Numbered from the stretch's first letter, positions 35,430 through 48,356 are shown. The stretch is DNA of 64,000 bases from Silene latifolia (GCF_048544455.1 NC_133529.1:42447456-42511455), one strand, 5' to 3'. Numbers and translations are program-made. Notes: generated by a model from the sequence alone, not told the origin.

Positions 35430-36500
35430 TGGTCGGACTATCGTTTTCGGTTACTTGTCGTTAGGATCACCTAGACCAAAACAATATTTATAACTTCACA
35501 AACTACTCTACTATTAGTAAAGGGGTAAGTAAAGGTCGGATCCCAAGGGACGGGTATTGATGTAGGATTTTCGATTCCGATTAGTGGTGTCTAAGGGTGT
35601 CACAATTTGGGTTGAGATAAGAAGATCACTAAACTAAATAACAATGTAAATAAATAAGCAAGATAACTAAAATGAGATGTAAACAATTGATTAAAAGCAC
35701 TAGGGTGTCATGGGTTCATAGGGGATTCATGGGAATTGATCATACAAACATATTCTCAAATTATAAGTAAGCAATTATTGTTGTCATAGGATCGAATTGG
35801 TTTATATCTTACAATCCTAGGAAGGTTTGGGTCCCGGAGCCGAATCGATTAGATTGTACAACACCTACAAGTCGACTTAATCCTCCCTACTCAACTATAT
35901 GCATGGTTTATTGAGACTCGAGTTGGTTTATGTCTTACAAGTCTCATTGAAAAGGTAAGTGATGGGTAAAAAATGCAAGGATTCATAGGCTCGCATTTCA
36001 TCAAACATAACATGTGCATAGGTTGAGATCACAACAAGCAAGAAAATAAATTATGTGAACATATTAGATTAAGCATGAATCATCCCCCATGTTGGTTTCC
36101 CCTAATTCCCCATTAACCCTAGCTAAGGAAACTACTCACTCTTTATCAAGTTTAACATGCTAATAAGGTTGTCAAACATATTAACAAAGCAAAACATGAT
36201 GAATGAATGGAAAATGATTAACAATAATTAAAACAAGGGTTAAGAAAATTATACCTAGTGATGATTCCAAAATAATAAGCAAAGAATAATAGAAGTACTT
36301 GATGATTGATGGAAGGTCGTCAATCTCCCAATAATACCCAAATAATCTTCAATTACCCAAGATAAAATGATGAACAATAGAGAATTAAGGAAATGAGATT
36401 TGTATTAATGCTTAATTAAAAGTTGATTACAAGATTAAAATGAGATTAGGAAGAACATAAATAATATTAAGGATTGATGATACTCTAATTAGTACAATGG

Positions 36501-36510
36501 GGTATTTATA
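36501..36510 (-). promoter_or_regulatory. TATA box in LTR of element C
   Basis: The minus strand TATAAATACC lies about 180 nt downstream of the GACGCTCGGATT motif cluster. The other LTR has lost a base here (TATAATACC at 45871). Confidence 0.65.
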
Positions 36511-36685
36511 GTGAGGATTAGGTACATAAATTAGGGTTACTAAGGGCTTAAATGACGATTAAGACCTTTAAGAAAAGTTGAGGAAATGCTCCTCTCGAAG
36601 GAAGATGTTAGTCTCCTTTTTGCTAGTCTTTCAGAAATATGCACATCCCGAGTGGAACAAGGAAGAGAAATGTTGTACTGGGCTG

Positions 36686-36854
36686 GAATCCGAGCGGCTA
36701 AGGGGTTGGGACGCTCGGATTGTAGAGGTCTTAGACGGGCGGATTGTGTTGTGGGACGCTTGGATTGTGTGGGTCTGGGACGAGCGGGCAAGGTGGTGGG
36801 ACGCTCGGATTGTGGAGGTGGGACGAGCGTCCCGAGGCTGCGACCGACGGATTG
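36686..36854. repeat. GACGCTCGGATT / GACGAGCGTCC motif cluster in 3' LTR of C
   Basis: About eight copies of a GGACGCTCGGATTGT-type motif or its inverted form GACGAGCG occur within 170 nt. Facing copies can pair, for example GACGAGCGTCC. The cluster is upstream of the TATA box on the minus strand. Confidence 0.8.
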
Positions 36855-37200
36855 TAGTCCAGCAAGCTTCTTCCTCTTTTCTTCTTTTCTTCTTCCAACA
36901 ATCCTCAAGGATCTTGTCAGAGATGCAAGGATCTTCTTCATCATTGCCTATCTACTAAATTATTTACATAGGCCTTCTAGTCTTGTCTTCATTTTGATGC
37001 TTGGTCATTAGATTCTATCAATTTAGCTCCATTTTGCCATGAAAATGCAAGGTTTGCACTCCTCTCCTACCAAGGGAACAAAACCTCAAAGAATACGCAA
37101 AATAAAGGACTAAAGATAGTAAATGACCCAATTATGCACTAAAAAGCATAGGAACGAGGCTAATTCGGGGACTAAATATGCTCAAATATTGGTCACATCA

Positions 37201-37219
37201 AATATCCCCAAACCGAACC
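37201..37219 (-). promoter_or_regulatory. Polypurine tract of element C
   Basis: The minus strand GGTTCGGTTTGGGGATATT abuts the 3' LTR. It is G-rich, though not pure purine. Confidence 0.6.
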
Positions 37220-39242
37220 TTTGCTCGTCCCGAGTAAAGAGGTGACAAAACTAGGACCCTTATTTAAACTAACCTACTAATATAGCCGATATGAGAAAAT
37301 TAGCGGATCTCACTCCGCCCCTTCAAGTCACAACAAGACAACCATGAGGTAGGATGCCTTCTTGCAAGGCAAGGTGGGGCTTGCCAAAATGGTGACACAT
37401 CCAAGCATTAAAGCACACAAAATCAAGTAATGGATGCATCTACAAAAGAATAGCCATTTTCCTCATCTAAGTGACGGAAATTATCTAAAGGGGAAGCAAT
37501 TCAAGGGTACACACTCCTTTATAGATATGGTTTCTTCAAACTACTAAGCCTAGAAGGATACCAATAAATCACCTCCAAGTTGTGTCAAGCTAGGGTACCT
37601 TTGTCCTCAATCGTTAAATGCTTTCGTCAAGAGTAGACTCCCTATGGTGTTAGAAACACTGGAGTATCGCGGAATTCCTCTTCTTGCCTAGACAAGAAGA
37701 AGGGTCGTCCCCTCTCTACCATGCACAAAAGTGGATACGATGGGAAAGGGATCAATAGAATTTGAGTTTCATATGGGAGTTTGCTTTTTGTTGTTGTTTT
37801 TCCCCACAATTTGTTGTGGCATTTGACATTTGAGAACATTTTCTTTTTGTCATTTGTTTTGATGTTTGGCATTTCAATACTTGACAATTTCAATTTTTCT
37901 TTGCATTTCTTCTTGAACATTTTCAAAGTCACCCCATTTGTAGTGAGGGTGCTTATATTTGAAGCATTAGGAGTCTATTTTTTCTCCTCTTTTCTTTTGA
38001 TGCAATTTGCAAACTTTTTCACTTTCATTTCAATTCTTGGACTCAAATTTTTGAACAATTTTTGTTCCCATTCCCTTTTTGATGGCAAAATGTGGTAGAA
38101 CATGGACGATGGATGGTTGCATGGTTTCAAGGGTCACCTTGGAATAAACGGTAGCCAAGGAGTTATCACACCACAAGGTACTCTTGACTAGGCCTTAATC
38201 CATGGGTCAAAGGATATTAGCATGACACATCCTAGGGTGTTTTACAAGTATTCTAACAAGCAAAGTCTTAAGAAGAAAAAGTATCTACAAGGGCCTATAT
38301 ACACTTGTCAAGCTTCCCAAATATACGGTTTCACAAAATTTTTCTAATCATGCAAACTACATGCCATGATGCAACTAACATATATACAACCTAATGCATA
38401 TGATTCTACCAACTAGTATGCCATATAATCTAAATGCAATCCTAATTTCACATTGTTTATACCGCATCAATCAAAATAAAGCCACATAGTCATTAACATA
38501 TAGAGGAAAAAGGAGATTGGAAAGATCATACCATGCGGTCTTCAATATCCTCATGTCTCGGATGTGGCGTAGTCAATCAATGTGAAAAAGGATGAACAAA
38601 CACAATATATACAAGACTACACTACAAAGGAAATGAACTTGTTTTTGGATTTTTCAATTTTTCAATTTTTTTGTATTTTGTTTTAATGAAATTAAAGGAC
38701 ATATTTTTGTATTTTTCAAAATTTTTAATTCTTTTTTTTATCATTTTTGTTTTAGAAAGGTCAAGTTAGAATTTCCCATCCCCACACTAGTATGGGCATT
38801 GTCCTCAATGGCCAATACGATAGGAAATTATGCAATTTATATGAATATGCATGATTTCTAAGCTAAATGCAAATGATATATAAACAAGAGTGAATGCAAA
38901 CTAAGCTATGCTATATGATGCATGGTTTTTGTTATGGTGGAGAGCATAATTTAGATTAGCTCCCAATGCATATGCATAAACTTCCCCAAACCAAAATAGA
39001 CACTATTTCTAATGTCAAAGATTTTGGGGAGTTAATGCACATGAAATGCAATGCATGAAACTAAAATTTGTCATTTTGGATTTTGAAAGTTGGGAACAAT
39101 AAATATGAACACCTCAATGAAGCCAAGGTGTTAGTCCTCTAATGTTTCTAGGACTCCACAAAATGATCAAGATAAAATAAAAACAAGAGAAGTAGACAAA
39201 CCATAAAGGAGGTGTAAGAATGTAGGAGCCTCCGAAAGTTTG
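37220..39242. other. 3' non-coding region of element C
   Basis: About 2 kb without a supported gene. It includes T-rich low-complexity stretches at 37780-38090 and 38640-38760. A block near 37210-37250 mentions no conserved protein in either strand. Confidence 0.6.
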
Positions 39243-40835
39243 CTAGTCCTCACCCATCGTGTCATCATATTCTTCTTCTTCCTCACTTGAGGCATCATCA
39301 ACCTCCATGGATGTGGAGTCATGTCCACTCTCACTTTCACTCTCTTGTTCTTCCTCACTTTCCTCTTCTTCTTGAACTTCATCATCTTCACGTTCTTGGT
39401 TACCACTCTCATCAACAACCATCTCCTCTCCATCCGGTCTACCACCACTAGAAGTGCTAGGAATGAATACCTCCTTATCCGCCCAACTAGGCAAGGGACA
39501 AGATGGATCGAGAAGTCCTTGCCTAGCAAGATGTAGGAGGGGCAGATATTGGGCCTTGTAAGCATTAACTCTATCATTGTAAGCTTGTTTATGCATTTCC
39601 TTCATTAGTAGAGTCAAGTAATCATTTCCCGCCTTGGCATTTTCGGGGTTGAACTCGCGGTATTCAAATGGATAAGGTGGGGTGATAATGGAGGAGGAGG
39701 GCTCGGTAACTTCTTCCCCTTGGTGTTGAATGATGTATTCGGTCTCTTCGGAGAGTAGGAGAAGGTAATTCGGTCTATGAACATTCAAGCGGAAAATTTT
39801 TCTAGGCAATGTGAAGGATCTAGCTTCATTCGTCAACCACCCAAATTTGTTATCAAGAGTATCATTCTTGACCCATTTGAACTTTAGAATCATGATGGGC
39901 AAATCAATAAGATGGCCTCCTTTTACCGGTGTATAAGTGTTATTCTTGTTGAAATCCCGGTTAAAATGCTTAGCCAAATAGGTAAGTAATCCTCCATTGG
40001 TAATAAAGGTCGTGCCTTCTTTGCCACAATCAACATTAAGCCATCGATCAATCAAAAGTCATAAAGCATTGTATGGCTTGGTAAACTCTCTCCTAATATT
40101 CAAAGCCGTCTCAAGAAGAATAAAATCAAGTTTGGTAAGATGATTTGTGCCTTTCCTAGCTATCAAAGTATTCCCAATGACCTTATGCCAAATTCTAATG
40201 CCTGGATGATGGACTAAGAGAGCACGACAATCATAATAAGATACGAATTTCTTTCCGGAAATGGCCATCCAAAGAGGAGCGGGATCATATTTGGTAGGAT
40301 TCTTTGTAAAAGTTGCATTATCACTAAGGCCAAATATCTTACCCATTTCGTCATAAGATAAGCATCTATCATCATTTTCAAGACAAAAATCAATAATGGT
40401 TTGGGTCTCCACCTTTGTGACTTTCAAAGAGCTCAAAAACTCTAAGATGAGGGAGGAGTATGTCAATTCTTACATTGCAAACAATTTACTCAACCCCATA
40501 GACTCGAAAAAGGTCTTAGTTTGCTCAAGAACACCCAATTTTGACAATGCATCGTCACAAATGAACTTAGTAGGCATGATGGTTTTCTTAGCAAAGAGAA
40601 TGAATTTCTTCCTATGGGAGTCAGAAGTGAAAATTACCTCCGGATAATCGGCTAATTGTTCAATGACCGGAGTGGTAGAAGTAGTAGCTTCCATAGGAGG
40701 ATCTTGTTCTTGAATCTCCAACCTTGCATTATGAACTACCAATGCCTTTGATGCTTGTTTGTCTTGAAGAGCTTGTTGCCTCTTAGAAAGTGTCTTCTTT
40801 TGGGGTGCCTTGCTTCCACCTTTTGTTCTTGCCAT
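39243..40835 (-). pseudogene. ATHILA-ORF1-like protein of element C (two in-frame stops)
   Basis: A single frame runs from MARTKGGSKAPQKK at 40835 to the acidic tail at 39243, broken only by TAA near 40467 and TGA near 40056. It has a basic N-terminus, YPEVIFTSDSHRKKF (compare DYPSVIF of family D), LILEFLSSL, LSYDEMGKIFGLSD and LRR-like hydrophobic helices. The C-terminal 60 residues are mostly Glu, Asp and Ser. It shares order and short blocks with the family D ORFs at 759 and 62360. It sits in the env-like position in sense orientation. The role is unknown; a DNA- or chromatin-related function is speculation. If the stops are recent or are read through, the gene may have worked not long ago. 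Confidence 0.72.
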
Positions 40836-42088
40836 ACTCCTTTGCTTGGTAACACCAATGAAAGCTTGAAATCTTCAATTTCTAGTAATGCCCAAATCGA
40901 TTTAGGATAGATGAAGGTTGCCTTGTATCCTAAAAATCGACTCAAAACTTGAAGATTTTGGTGTTTGAATCACTTGTTGTTGCTAAAGGAGTGATTAATT
41001 TTCGTTTTGAGGAAGTTTGGATTTGATGTGGTTGATTTTGGTTGAGAAAATTGGTTTTTATTGATGGAGAGGATGAGGGTTTTGGAGTCTTGGGTAGTGT
41101 GTGTATTTTGAAATAATGAAAATGAATGGGAAAGGAGGGTTTTAAAAGACCCGTTGGTTTTTGAATTGCAGAGGGAGATGAGCGGCTTCAGTATCGGGAC
41201 GCTCGGATTCCTCAATTTCTGGGTTCAGAAAAAGCCGCATGGGACGAGCGTATTCCTTAGATGAGATGAGCGTCTTTGGCTTAGGACGATCGGATTCCTT
41301 TCCAGTGAAAAATCCCAAATTTCAGCAGTAAAAAGACGAGCGTCTTTCCTCTTGGACGACCGTCCTGACTGAGACGAGCGGATTCCTTGCTGGGACGCTC
41401 GGATTCACAGTCAGACCCAAAAATATTTTCTGCAACCTCATAAGACGAGCGTCTTATGCCTTGGATGCTCGGGTTATTTCAAGACGAGCGGATTATCTGT
41501 CGGGCCGCTCGGATTCTTCCTTGACCACACGGATTCAGGTCCATCCGTGGGTGCTTCGTAACCCGTGTCACTTCATTCTTCAATTCTTGTCTTCTTCATT
41601 GTAGGGCCCCTACAAAGGCATGAATAGCCTAGGCAATTGCTATCCCCACACTAAGGCAAAGCACTACATATTAATAAACTTATAAGTCCCTCCCTCACTT
41701 CTCTCAAAATGATGAAAATCTTGATCAAGGCAAAAAAATGTAAATCCAAAAATGACAAAAATGCAATACAATAATTGAAATGCGAGTTAGGGAGTTAGAA
41801 TATTTACAAATGGTGGTTTAGGGAGGACTCCACCAAACTCTCATCCAATGTGAGATGTCAAGGGGGCATGTTCAAGGTGTTGTTGATGTTGCTCAACACC
41901 TTGAAGAAATAATCAAAAGCTTGTTCATTGTCATGATAAAGGTCCTCAATAGACCTTTTCACTTGTTGTTCTCCATGATGGTCTCGGGTCATACCATTAA
42001 CAATATAGGGATTGAATATCCCTTCAAACTCATCATCCCAAAGACCGCATACTTCGTCTACTTGATCACGAAAACTGTCTTGAGTTGA
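40836..42088. other. Internal non-coding region of element C
   Basis: This separates the protease from the downstream ORF and stands where RT, RNase H and integrase would be expected. From 42088 to about 41860 the minus strand remains open after the protease stop, with DEVCGLWDDEFEGIF, so the original ORF may have been longer. The rest holds no gene but contains the motif cluster at 41173-41545. A TTTTAAAA box (41140-41147) lies upstream of the ORF start at 40835. Confidence 0.55.
41173..41545. repeat. Internal GACGAGCG / GACGCTCGGATT motif cluster of C
   Basis: Over a dozen copies or variants, such as GGACGCTCGGATTC, GACGAGCGTC and GACGAGCGGATT, occur in about 370 nt. They lie upstream of the ATHILA-ORF1-like gene on the minus strand. 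The same motif is clustered in both LTRs. Confidence 0.8.
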
Positions 42089-43174
42089 TCAAGACAACTC
42101 CCCTTCTTTCTTGTCTTGGCCAATGAGGCCTTCTTCTTCTCTTGTCATGGGTGAGCTTTTCAAGCTCTCAATATTGTGATTTCCTTGCTCATTTGATAGA
42201 GCATCATCCACTTTCTTTTTCCATTGAAATTCCAACTTCTTCCTATCATCTTTCCGGCTATAGTGATCAACCATAAAACATGGCTCATGCAATCGGGGAG
42301 CTCTCATAGTCTTGTCAAGATTGAAAGTGATGGTTTCATCTCCCACTTCAAGGGTGAGCTCTCCATGTTTTACATCGATCACCGCTCCCACGGTGTGCAA
42401 GAAAGGTCTTCCTAAAATAATAGGAATGTTGGAGTCTTCTTCCATGTCAACAATAACGAAATCCACCGGGATGAGGAATTTTCCAATTCTCACGGGAACA
42501 TCTTTCCATACCCCTAAAGGTGTCTTTGTTGATCTATCCGCCATTTGAAGCATGATGTTGGTGCATTTGAGTTCTCCCATTCCTAGCCTCTTGCTTACCG
42601 AATATGGCATAACACTCACGCTTGCCCCAAGGTCACATAGAGCCTTGTTGATCGTGGTGTCACTAATAGTGCATGGAATGGAGAAACTTCCCGGATCCTT
42701 GAGCTTTGGAGGTGAACTTCCTTGAAGAATAGCACTACTTACTTTAGTAAAAGCAATAGTCTCAAGCTTCTGGATTGATTTCTTCTTTTTAAGGATATCT
42801 TTCATATACTTTGCATAGGCTGGGACATGATTGATCAATTCCGTAAACGGAATTGAGACTTCTAAATTCTTAACAATTTTCATGAATTTTTCAAGTTGGT
42901 CATCAAACTTAAGCTTAGCTTGACGACTCGGGAATGGAAGTCTAATCACAATAGGCTCCTTTTCTTTGGCCTTCTCTTCATCCTTCTTTGAAATTTCTTG
43001 AATGGTGGGTTCTTCTTCCTTAGAGTTTTCAACAACTCTTTCCTTGTCACTAGCATTCGCAACATCTTCATCAACGGGTTTCTTCTGCCTTTCATACCTT
43101 GTAACACTCCTCAAATGGATGGAACTCACCGATTCTTGTCTTGGGGGATTACCTTGGGGTGGTAACTGCCCCTT
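42089..43174 (-). pseudogene. Aspartic protease region of element C gag-pol
   Basis: A 346-codon frame runs from 43129 to 42089. It opens with a Lys/Glu-rich linker, then has ALCDLGASVSVMPYS near 42640 as the retropepsin active site (DLGAS) and IILGRPFLHTVGAVIDV near 42400, the flap-to-end hydrophobic motif typical of Athila protease. A stop near 43172 separates it from gag. Nothing resembling RT follows the end at 42089. The enzyme would have cleaved the gag polyprotein in virus-like particles. Confidence 0.8.
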
Positions 43175-44660
43175 TTATCTTTGTGAACTTGAAGATGCTA
43201 ATTGAGACATTTGGGTCTCTAACATCTTTGTGTGAGCTAGTATGTTGTTAATGGTGATGTCTTTTGCTTGGCTATCCTTTTGCATTTGAGTGAAAAAATC
43301 TTGTTGGTTCTTTTGCATTTGGAGGACCGCTTTTTGAACATCAAAACCTTGGTCATTTGATTGAGCGTATGGAGTTTGATTTTGGAAACCTTGGTTTTGG
43401 TTGTAAAAGGGCCTTTGATTTTGGTTTCTCATTGGAGGTGGGGTGTATGTTGGTTGAGGGTTTTGAACATTTTGGCTTTTGTATGAGATATTTGGATGGA
43501 ATTTGGTGTTTTCATTGTAATAGTTGGAATAAGGGGTACCACTCTTGTATGCTTGAAAAGCATTTACTTGCTCACTTGTTCCCCTACATTCACTTTGGTC
43601 ATGTCCCAAAGTTCCACAATTCTCACATATTCCACTTGGAATTGATGAAGATGCCACCATGGCATTAACATGTTGCTTTGGTGATTTTGAGACTTCTTCA
43701 AGTTTAGCCATAGCCTTCTCAAACTTCAAATTAATGGTATCAATATGAGCACTAAGTTGAGCACCCAATTGAGTAATAGAGTCCACTTCATGCTTCCCTC
43801 CTCTAGTAGCCTTCCGAGGTCTACTATATTGTGAGTTATGGACCGCCATTTCCTCAATCTTGTTCCATGTTTGATTATCGTCAACTTCGGTGAACATACC
43901 ATTTGATCCCATATTGAGAATGTTTCGGGAGTCTTCATAAAGACCCAAAATTGTTGTACCAAGAACCACTCGCTAAGTCCATGATGAGGACATGAGCGAC
44001 AAGTTCCTTTGAATCACTCCCAAGCTTCATACAAAGATTCTTCGTCCCTTTGTTTAAAACCCGTGATTTGGGCTCTTAGCATGTTAGTCTTTTCCGGAGG
44101 GTAGAACTTTTTGTAGAAAGCAAGAGCCAATTTTTTCCAAGAGTCAATACCAAGAGTAGCCTTATCAAGGCTTTTTAACCATTGTTTCGCGGTACCAATC
44201 AAAGAAAAAGGAAATAAGACCCATCGAATTTGGTCTTGAGTCACTCCGGTTTGTGAAATCGCATCACAATAGTCACAAAAGTCTCCATATGAGAATGAGG
44301 GTCTTCACTAGGCATCCCCCCAAATTGACTTCTTTCGACTAATTGGATAAATGCGGATTTTGCAATGAAATTACCGGTCAAATGTTGTGGTGTGGGAGTA
44401 CCATTGGGTAGGTTCTCCTTGGTTGGTATGGAATGTGATGAAAATTTAGGCATTGTGGGTTGATTTTGTAGTGGGTTTTGTGTTGGGTTCTCCTCTCCTT
44501 CTCTTGAAAAAGGGTTGATGAACTTAATATTGTTTGGTTGAATATCCACAATCTCACCAATACCTCTCAAAGTATTTCTAGCAAGTCTTTTATTGGTTGT
44601 CAAAGTTCTTTCAATTTCGTGATCAATGGGTAACAAGTTACCTTGTGATCTTCTAGACAT
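43175..44660 (-). pseudogene. gag of element C (broken)
   Basis: The start MSRRSQGN at 44660 is preferred over an earlier in-frame ATG because it lies after the leader. Blocks are the N-terminal domain (44660-44241), the capsid with VLFPFSLIGTAKQWLKSL near 44220 and FYKKFYPPEKTN near 44115, and GLYEDSRN near 43940. The nucleocapsid has one zinc knuckle, CENCGTLGHDQSEC, near 43610, and then a Gln/Asn-rich stretch to 43175. A frameshift lies at 44244 and a stop plus frameshift near 44010-43970. The product would package element RNA. Confidence 0.82.
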
Positions 44661-44777
44661 GCAAAATATCAAAAAACTTGAAAACAATTAGAACAAACCT
44701 TGAGGAGTTTTACTTCCCCAAGGCAAAGAAAGACACAACTAAGAACAATCAAAGAAAATCAAATCAAGTTAACACCG

Positions 44778-44795
44778 TCCCCGGCAACGGCGCCA
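44778..44795 (-). promoter_or_regulatory. Primer binding site of element C (tRNA-Asp type)
   Basis: The minus strand TGGCGCCGTTGCCGGGGA lies four nucleotides inside the 5' LTR. It matches the complement of the plant tRNA-Asp 3' end, the usual primer of Athila elements. Confidence 0.85.
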
Positions 44796-44799
44796 TTTT

Positions 44800-46548
44800 T
44801 GGTCGGACTATCGTTTTTGGTTACTTGTCGTTAGGAGCACCTACACCAAAACAATATTTATAACTTCACAAACTACTCTACTATTAGTAAAGGGGTAACT
44901 AAAGGTCGGATCCCAAGGGACGGATATTGATGTAGGATTTTCGATTGCACGTAGTGGTGTCTAAGGGTGTCACAATTTGGGTTGAGATAAGAAGATCACT
45001 AAACTAAATAACAATGTAAATAACTAAGCAAGATAACTAAAATGAGATGTAAACAATTGATTAAAAGCACTAGGGTGTCATGGGTTCATAAAGAATTCAT
45101 GGAAATTGATCATACAAACATATTCTCAAATTATAAGCAAGCAATTATTGTTGTGATAGGATCGAGTTGGTTTATATCTTACAATCCTAGGAAGGTTTGG
45201 GTCCCGGAGACGAATCGATTAGATTGTACAACACCTACAAGTCGACTTAATCCTCCCTACTCAACTATATGCATGGTCTAATGAGACTCGAGTTGGTTTA
45301 TGTCTTACAAGTCTCATTGAAAAGGTAAGTGATGGGTAAAAAATGCAAGGATTCATAGGCTCGCATTTCATCAAACATAACATGTGCATAGGTTGAGATC
45401 ACAACAAGCAAGCAAATAATTTTGTGAACATATTAGATTAAGCATGAATCATCCCCCATGTTGGTTTCCCCTAATTCCCCATTAACCCTAGCTAAGAAAA
45501 CTACTCACTCATTATCAAGTTTAACATGCTAATAAGGTTGTCAAACATATTAACAAAGCAAAACATGATGAATGAATGGAAAATAATTAACAATAATTAA
45601 AACAAGGGTTAAGAGAATTATACCTAATGATGATTTCAAAATAATAAGCAAAGAATAATAGAAGTACTTGATGATTGATGGAAGGTTGTCAATCTCCCAA
45701 TAATACCCAAATAATCTTCAATTACCCAATATAAAATGATGAACAATAGAGAAATTAAGGAAATGAGATTTGTATTAATTCTTAATTAAAAGTTGATTAC
45801 AAGATTAAAATAAGATTAGGAAGAACATAAATAATATTAAGGATTGATGATAATCTAATTATTACAATGGGGTATTATAGTGAGGATTAGGTATATAAAT
45901 TAGGGTTACTAAGGGATTAAATGACGATTAAGACCTTTAAGAAAAGTTGAGGAAATGCTCCTCTCGAAGGAAGATGCTAGTCTCCTTTTTGCTAGTCTTT
46001 CAGAAATATGCACATCCCGAGTGGAACAAGGAAGAGACGTGATGTACTGGGCTGGAATCCAAGCGGCCAAAGGGTCGGGACGCTCTGATTGTAGAGGTCT
46101 TGGACGGGCGGATTGTGTTGTAGGACACTCGGATTGTGTGGGTCTGGGACGAGCGGGCAGGGTGGTGGGACGCTCAGATTGTGGAGGTGGGACGAGCGTC
46201 CCGAGGCTGCGACAGACGGATTGTAGTCCAGCAAGCTTCTTCCTCTTTTCTTCTTTTCTTCTTCCAACAATCCTCAAGGATCTTGTCGGAGATGTAAGGA
46301 TCTTCTTCATCATTGCTAGGCCTTCTAGTCTTATCTTCACTTTGATGCTTGGTCATTAGATTCGATCAATTTAGCTCCATTTTGCCATGAAAATACAAGG
46401 TTTGCACTCCTCTCCTACCAAGGGAACAAAACCTCAAAGAATACGCAAAACAAAGGACTAAAGATAGTAAATGACCCAATTATGCACTAAAAAGCATAGG
46501 AACGAAGTTAACTCGGAGACTAAATATGCTCAAATATTGGTCACATCA
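44800..46548 (-). mobile_element. 5' LTR of element C
   Basis: 1749 bp with the same TGGTCGG and TCACATCA termini as the 3' LTR. The motif cluster is at 46055-46223. Confidence 0.9.
46055..46223. repeat. GACGCTCGGATT / GACGAGCGTCC motif cluster in 5' LTR of C
   Basis: Same organisation as at 36686-36854, with several point differences. Confidence 0.8.
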
Positions 46549-47238
46549 GGGCGCTTGGGAAAACAAGCGTTTGCATTTGTGGAGTCACCACCAATTTATT
46601 GTGGAAAATTGGAAACCGTTCGAATACTTCGCGTCATGTCAAGACACAAAGTAATGACATACACACTAAGAACTCGTTACCCTTAGCATTCTATGTCTAG
46701 AATGACTCTCGTGGATGCCAATGAACACGGATGTTCACAGAGATCTGGAGTAAGGGGTGAGGGTACGTATTAGGAAGCTCTTTTGATCGAACACATAATC
46801 CCGCCCGCCTCGATAGCGGCCTCTACTAATGATTAGAGAAATTATCTATACTTGATATGTTGTCAATTATATGCATGCAATCCATCATTTTAAACCTAGC
46901 ATGTGAAAATTAACTAAGTCGATGAACATGTAATTTAGCACTTATTAGGTCGAAGTAGGGATTTAATGTTGATTACATGTGAAAGCAAACAAACGATAAT
47001 AAAGAGTACAATAAACAACATACGATAATTAAAATTACAATAATTACACCTCTTCAATGATTTACGTCGAAAATATATTTAAAATGGATAATTCTAGAAA
47101 AGAAAAGGAAAATAAGAAAATAATTAGGGTTAGAAAACGAACAGATTAGCGGTGATATTATGATTAATAGTCGATTAATACCTAAAACTAATAAACTAGG
47201 TCAAAGCAAGAACGGAAGTTCGGAGACAGAAATCACCC

Positions 47239-47300
47239 CGGAACAGGCGCAGCAATGCTGCGTCCCTTGGAAGAAGCGCAGTGGTCAATGCGTCTGTTCC
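47239..47300. repeat. Palindromic GCGCAG module 1, right LTR
   Basis: Nearly identical to the module at 7921-7981, supporting the pairing of this LTR with LTR A. Confidence 0.75.
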
Positions 47301-47809
47301 TGAGGTGAGTTATGGTGTGAAGCCGGAACTGCATATTGTTAATATTCGTTGGTGATTTAATGATCGATTATTGATATTCGACTCGAGTAGAGTGATTTAA
47401 CAGTTTATTTACATATGAATCGGTCATAAAAGCAATAAAGAAACAAGTTTAAACGAATAAGAATTAATCATAGTGAACTAAGGTGAATTATAAACTAATT
47501 ACAACTTAATTAGGTTTATTTAATACAAATTAATGAGGTTAGATGATGATAAACAGATGAAATATACAAAAGTCAAATTCCAGAGATTTGATATGAACAA
47601 ATCGAATCTCCAAAATCCGGGTTTGATTTTAATGACGAAAACCCGCAAATATTGATTACTTGAGATTTAAGTCGGAAATTAAGGGTGATAAATAATTATG
47701 AATTATGTATTACAATTATGCGAGGGGAAATATGAAGACAATAAGAAAAGACGGGAAAAAAGACAAATCAACAAAGAACAAAGGAATAATAAGAAAGGCG
47801 TAAAACTGC

Positions 47810-47905
47810 GGCGGCCTCAGAAGAAGAAGAGCTTGCCGAGATTCTTCAAGGGGCGGCGATTCTTGCGCAACTCTTGAAGGGCGCGGCGATTCTTTGCGTT
47901 TCTTC
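47810..47905. repeat. Palindromic module 2, right LTR (decayed)
   Basis: Degenerate GGCGGCGATTCTTGCGC-like units occupy the place of module 2. Confidence 0.5.
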
Positions 47906-48346
47906 TCGACGTCTGTCTTCTATTAATCCGTGAAAATAGGTTTGATAAAAGGGTTTTATAAATCGGTTTTAAACATGTTTTTGACGTAAACCTTACATTA
48001 ATTTATACAATAATAAAATATAATAATGAAATATGGGATTTACACCCTCAGACTTACATGTTTGACGAAACGAGATTAACTAAGTTAACGATTAGTGATT
48101 GCTCGACTCGAATGTATGATGAAAGTGCCCTCATAAGAGGATTTAGATTAAATTGATTTGATTAATTGAAGTGGAGTTGGTCAAATTGGTCGGTCATGAA
48201 AACGAGACTGGTACTCAGAATGATCCGAGCTTACGTGGTCGATTGATCAAGCACGTAGACGTCAATAAGCAAAGAGCGTGGTCTTAGAATGCAAAAGGAG
48301 AAGAGAAGGGTGGACACTCGCGTGAGAAATATGAGGAACAAAGGTC

Positions 48347-48356
48347 CCTTTTTATA
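48347..48356 (-). promoter_or_regulatory. TATA box, right LTR
   Basis: The minus strand TATAAAAAGG replaces TATAAATAGG of LTRs A and B. Confidence 0.65.

Larger units (their letters stand above)
35430..37200 (-). mobile_element. 3' LTR of element C
   Basis: Plus-strand termini are TGGTCGGACTATCG and TTGGTCACATCA, and length is 1771 bp. A minus-strand TATA box lies at 36501 and a motif cluster at 36686-36854. Confidence 0.9.
35430..46548 (-). mobile_element. Complete Athila-like LTR element C, non-autonomous
   Basis: Two LTRs (35430-37200 and 44800-46548) enclose about 7.6 kb. The whole is flanked by a perfect 5-bp target duplication GGGCG (35425-35429 and 46549-46553). The order on the minus strand is 5' LTR, tRNA-Asp primer site, gag, protease, non-coding DNA with motif cluster, ATHILA-ORF1-like gene, non-coding DNA, 3' LTR. 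Reverse transcriptase, RNase H and integrase are absent, with no scar visible by eye. It would have needed enzymes from a relative. The LTRs differ by a small number of substitutions and an insertion of about 20 nt near 36950, so this is the youngest layer of the nest. Confidence 0.92.

Noticed and set aside
36578..37011. Plus-strand ORFs rich in Arg, Gly and Ser, and partners at 45955-46359
   Set aside because: They lie in the LTRs of element C and owe their composition to the GACGCTCGGATT motif cluster; the two LTRs differ by frame-altering changes.
44778..44795. tRNA-Asp-like sequence considered as a tRNA gene
   Set aside because: Only the last 18 nt of the tRNA are matched, at the primer site position; no cloverleaf.
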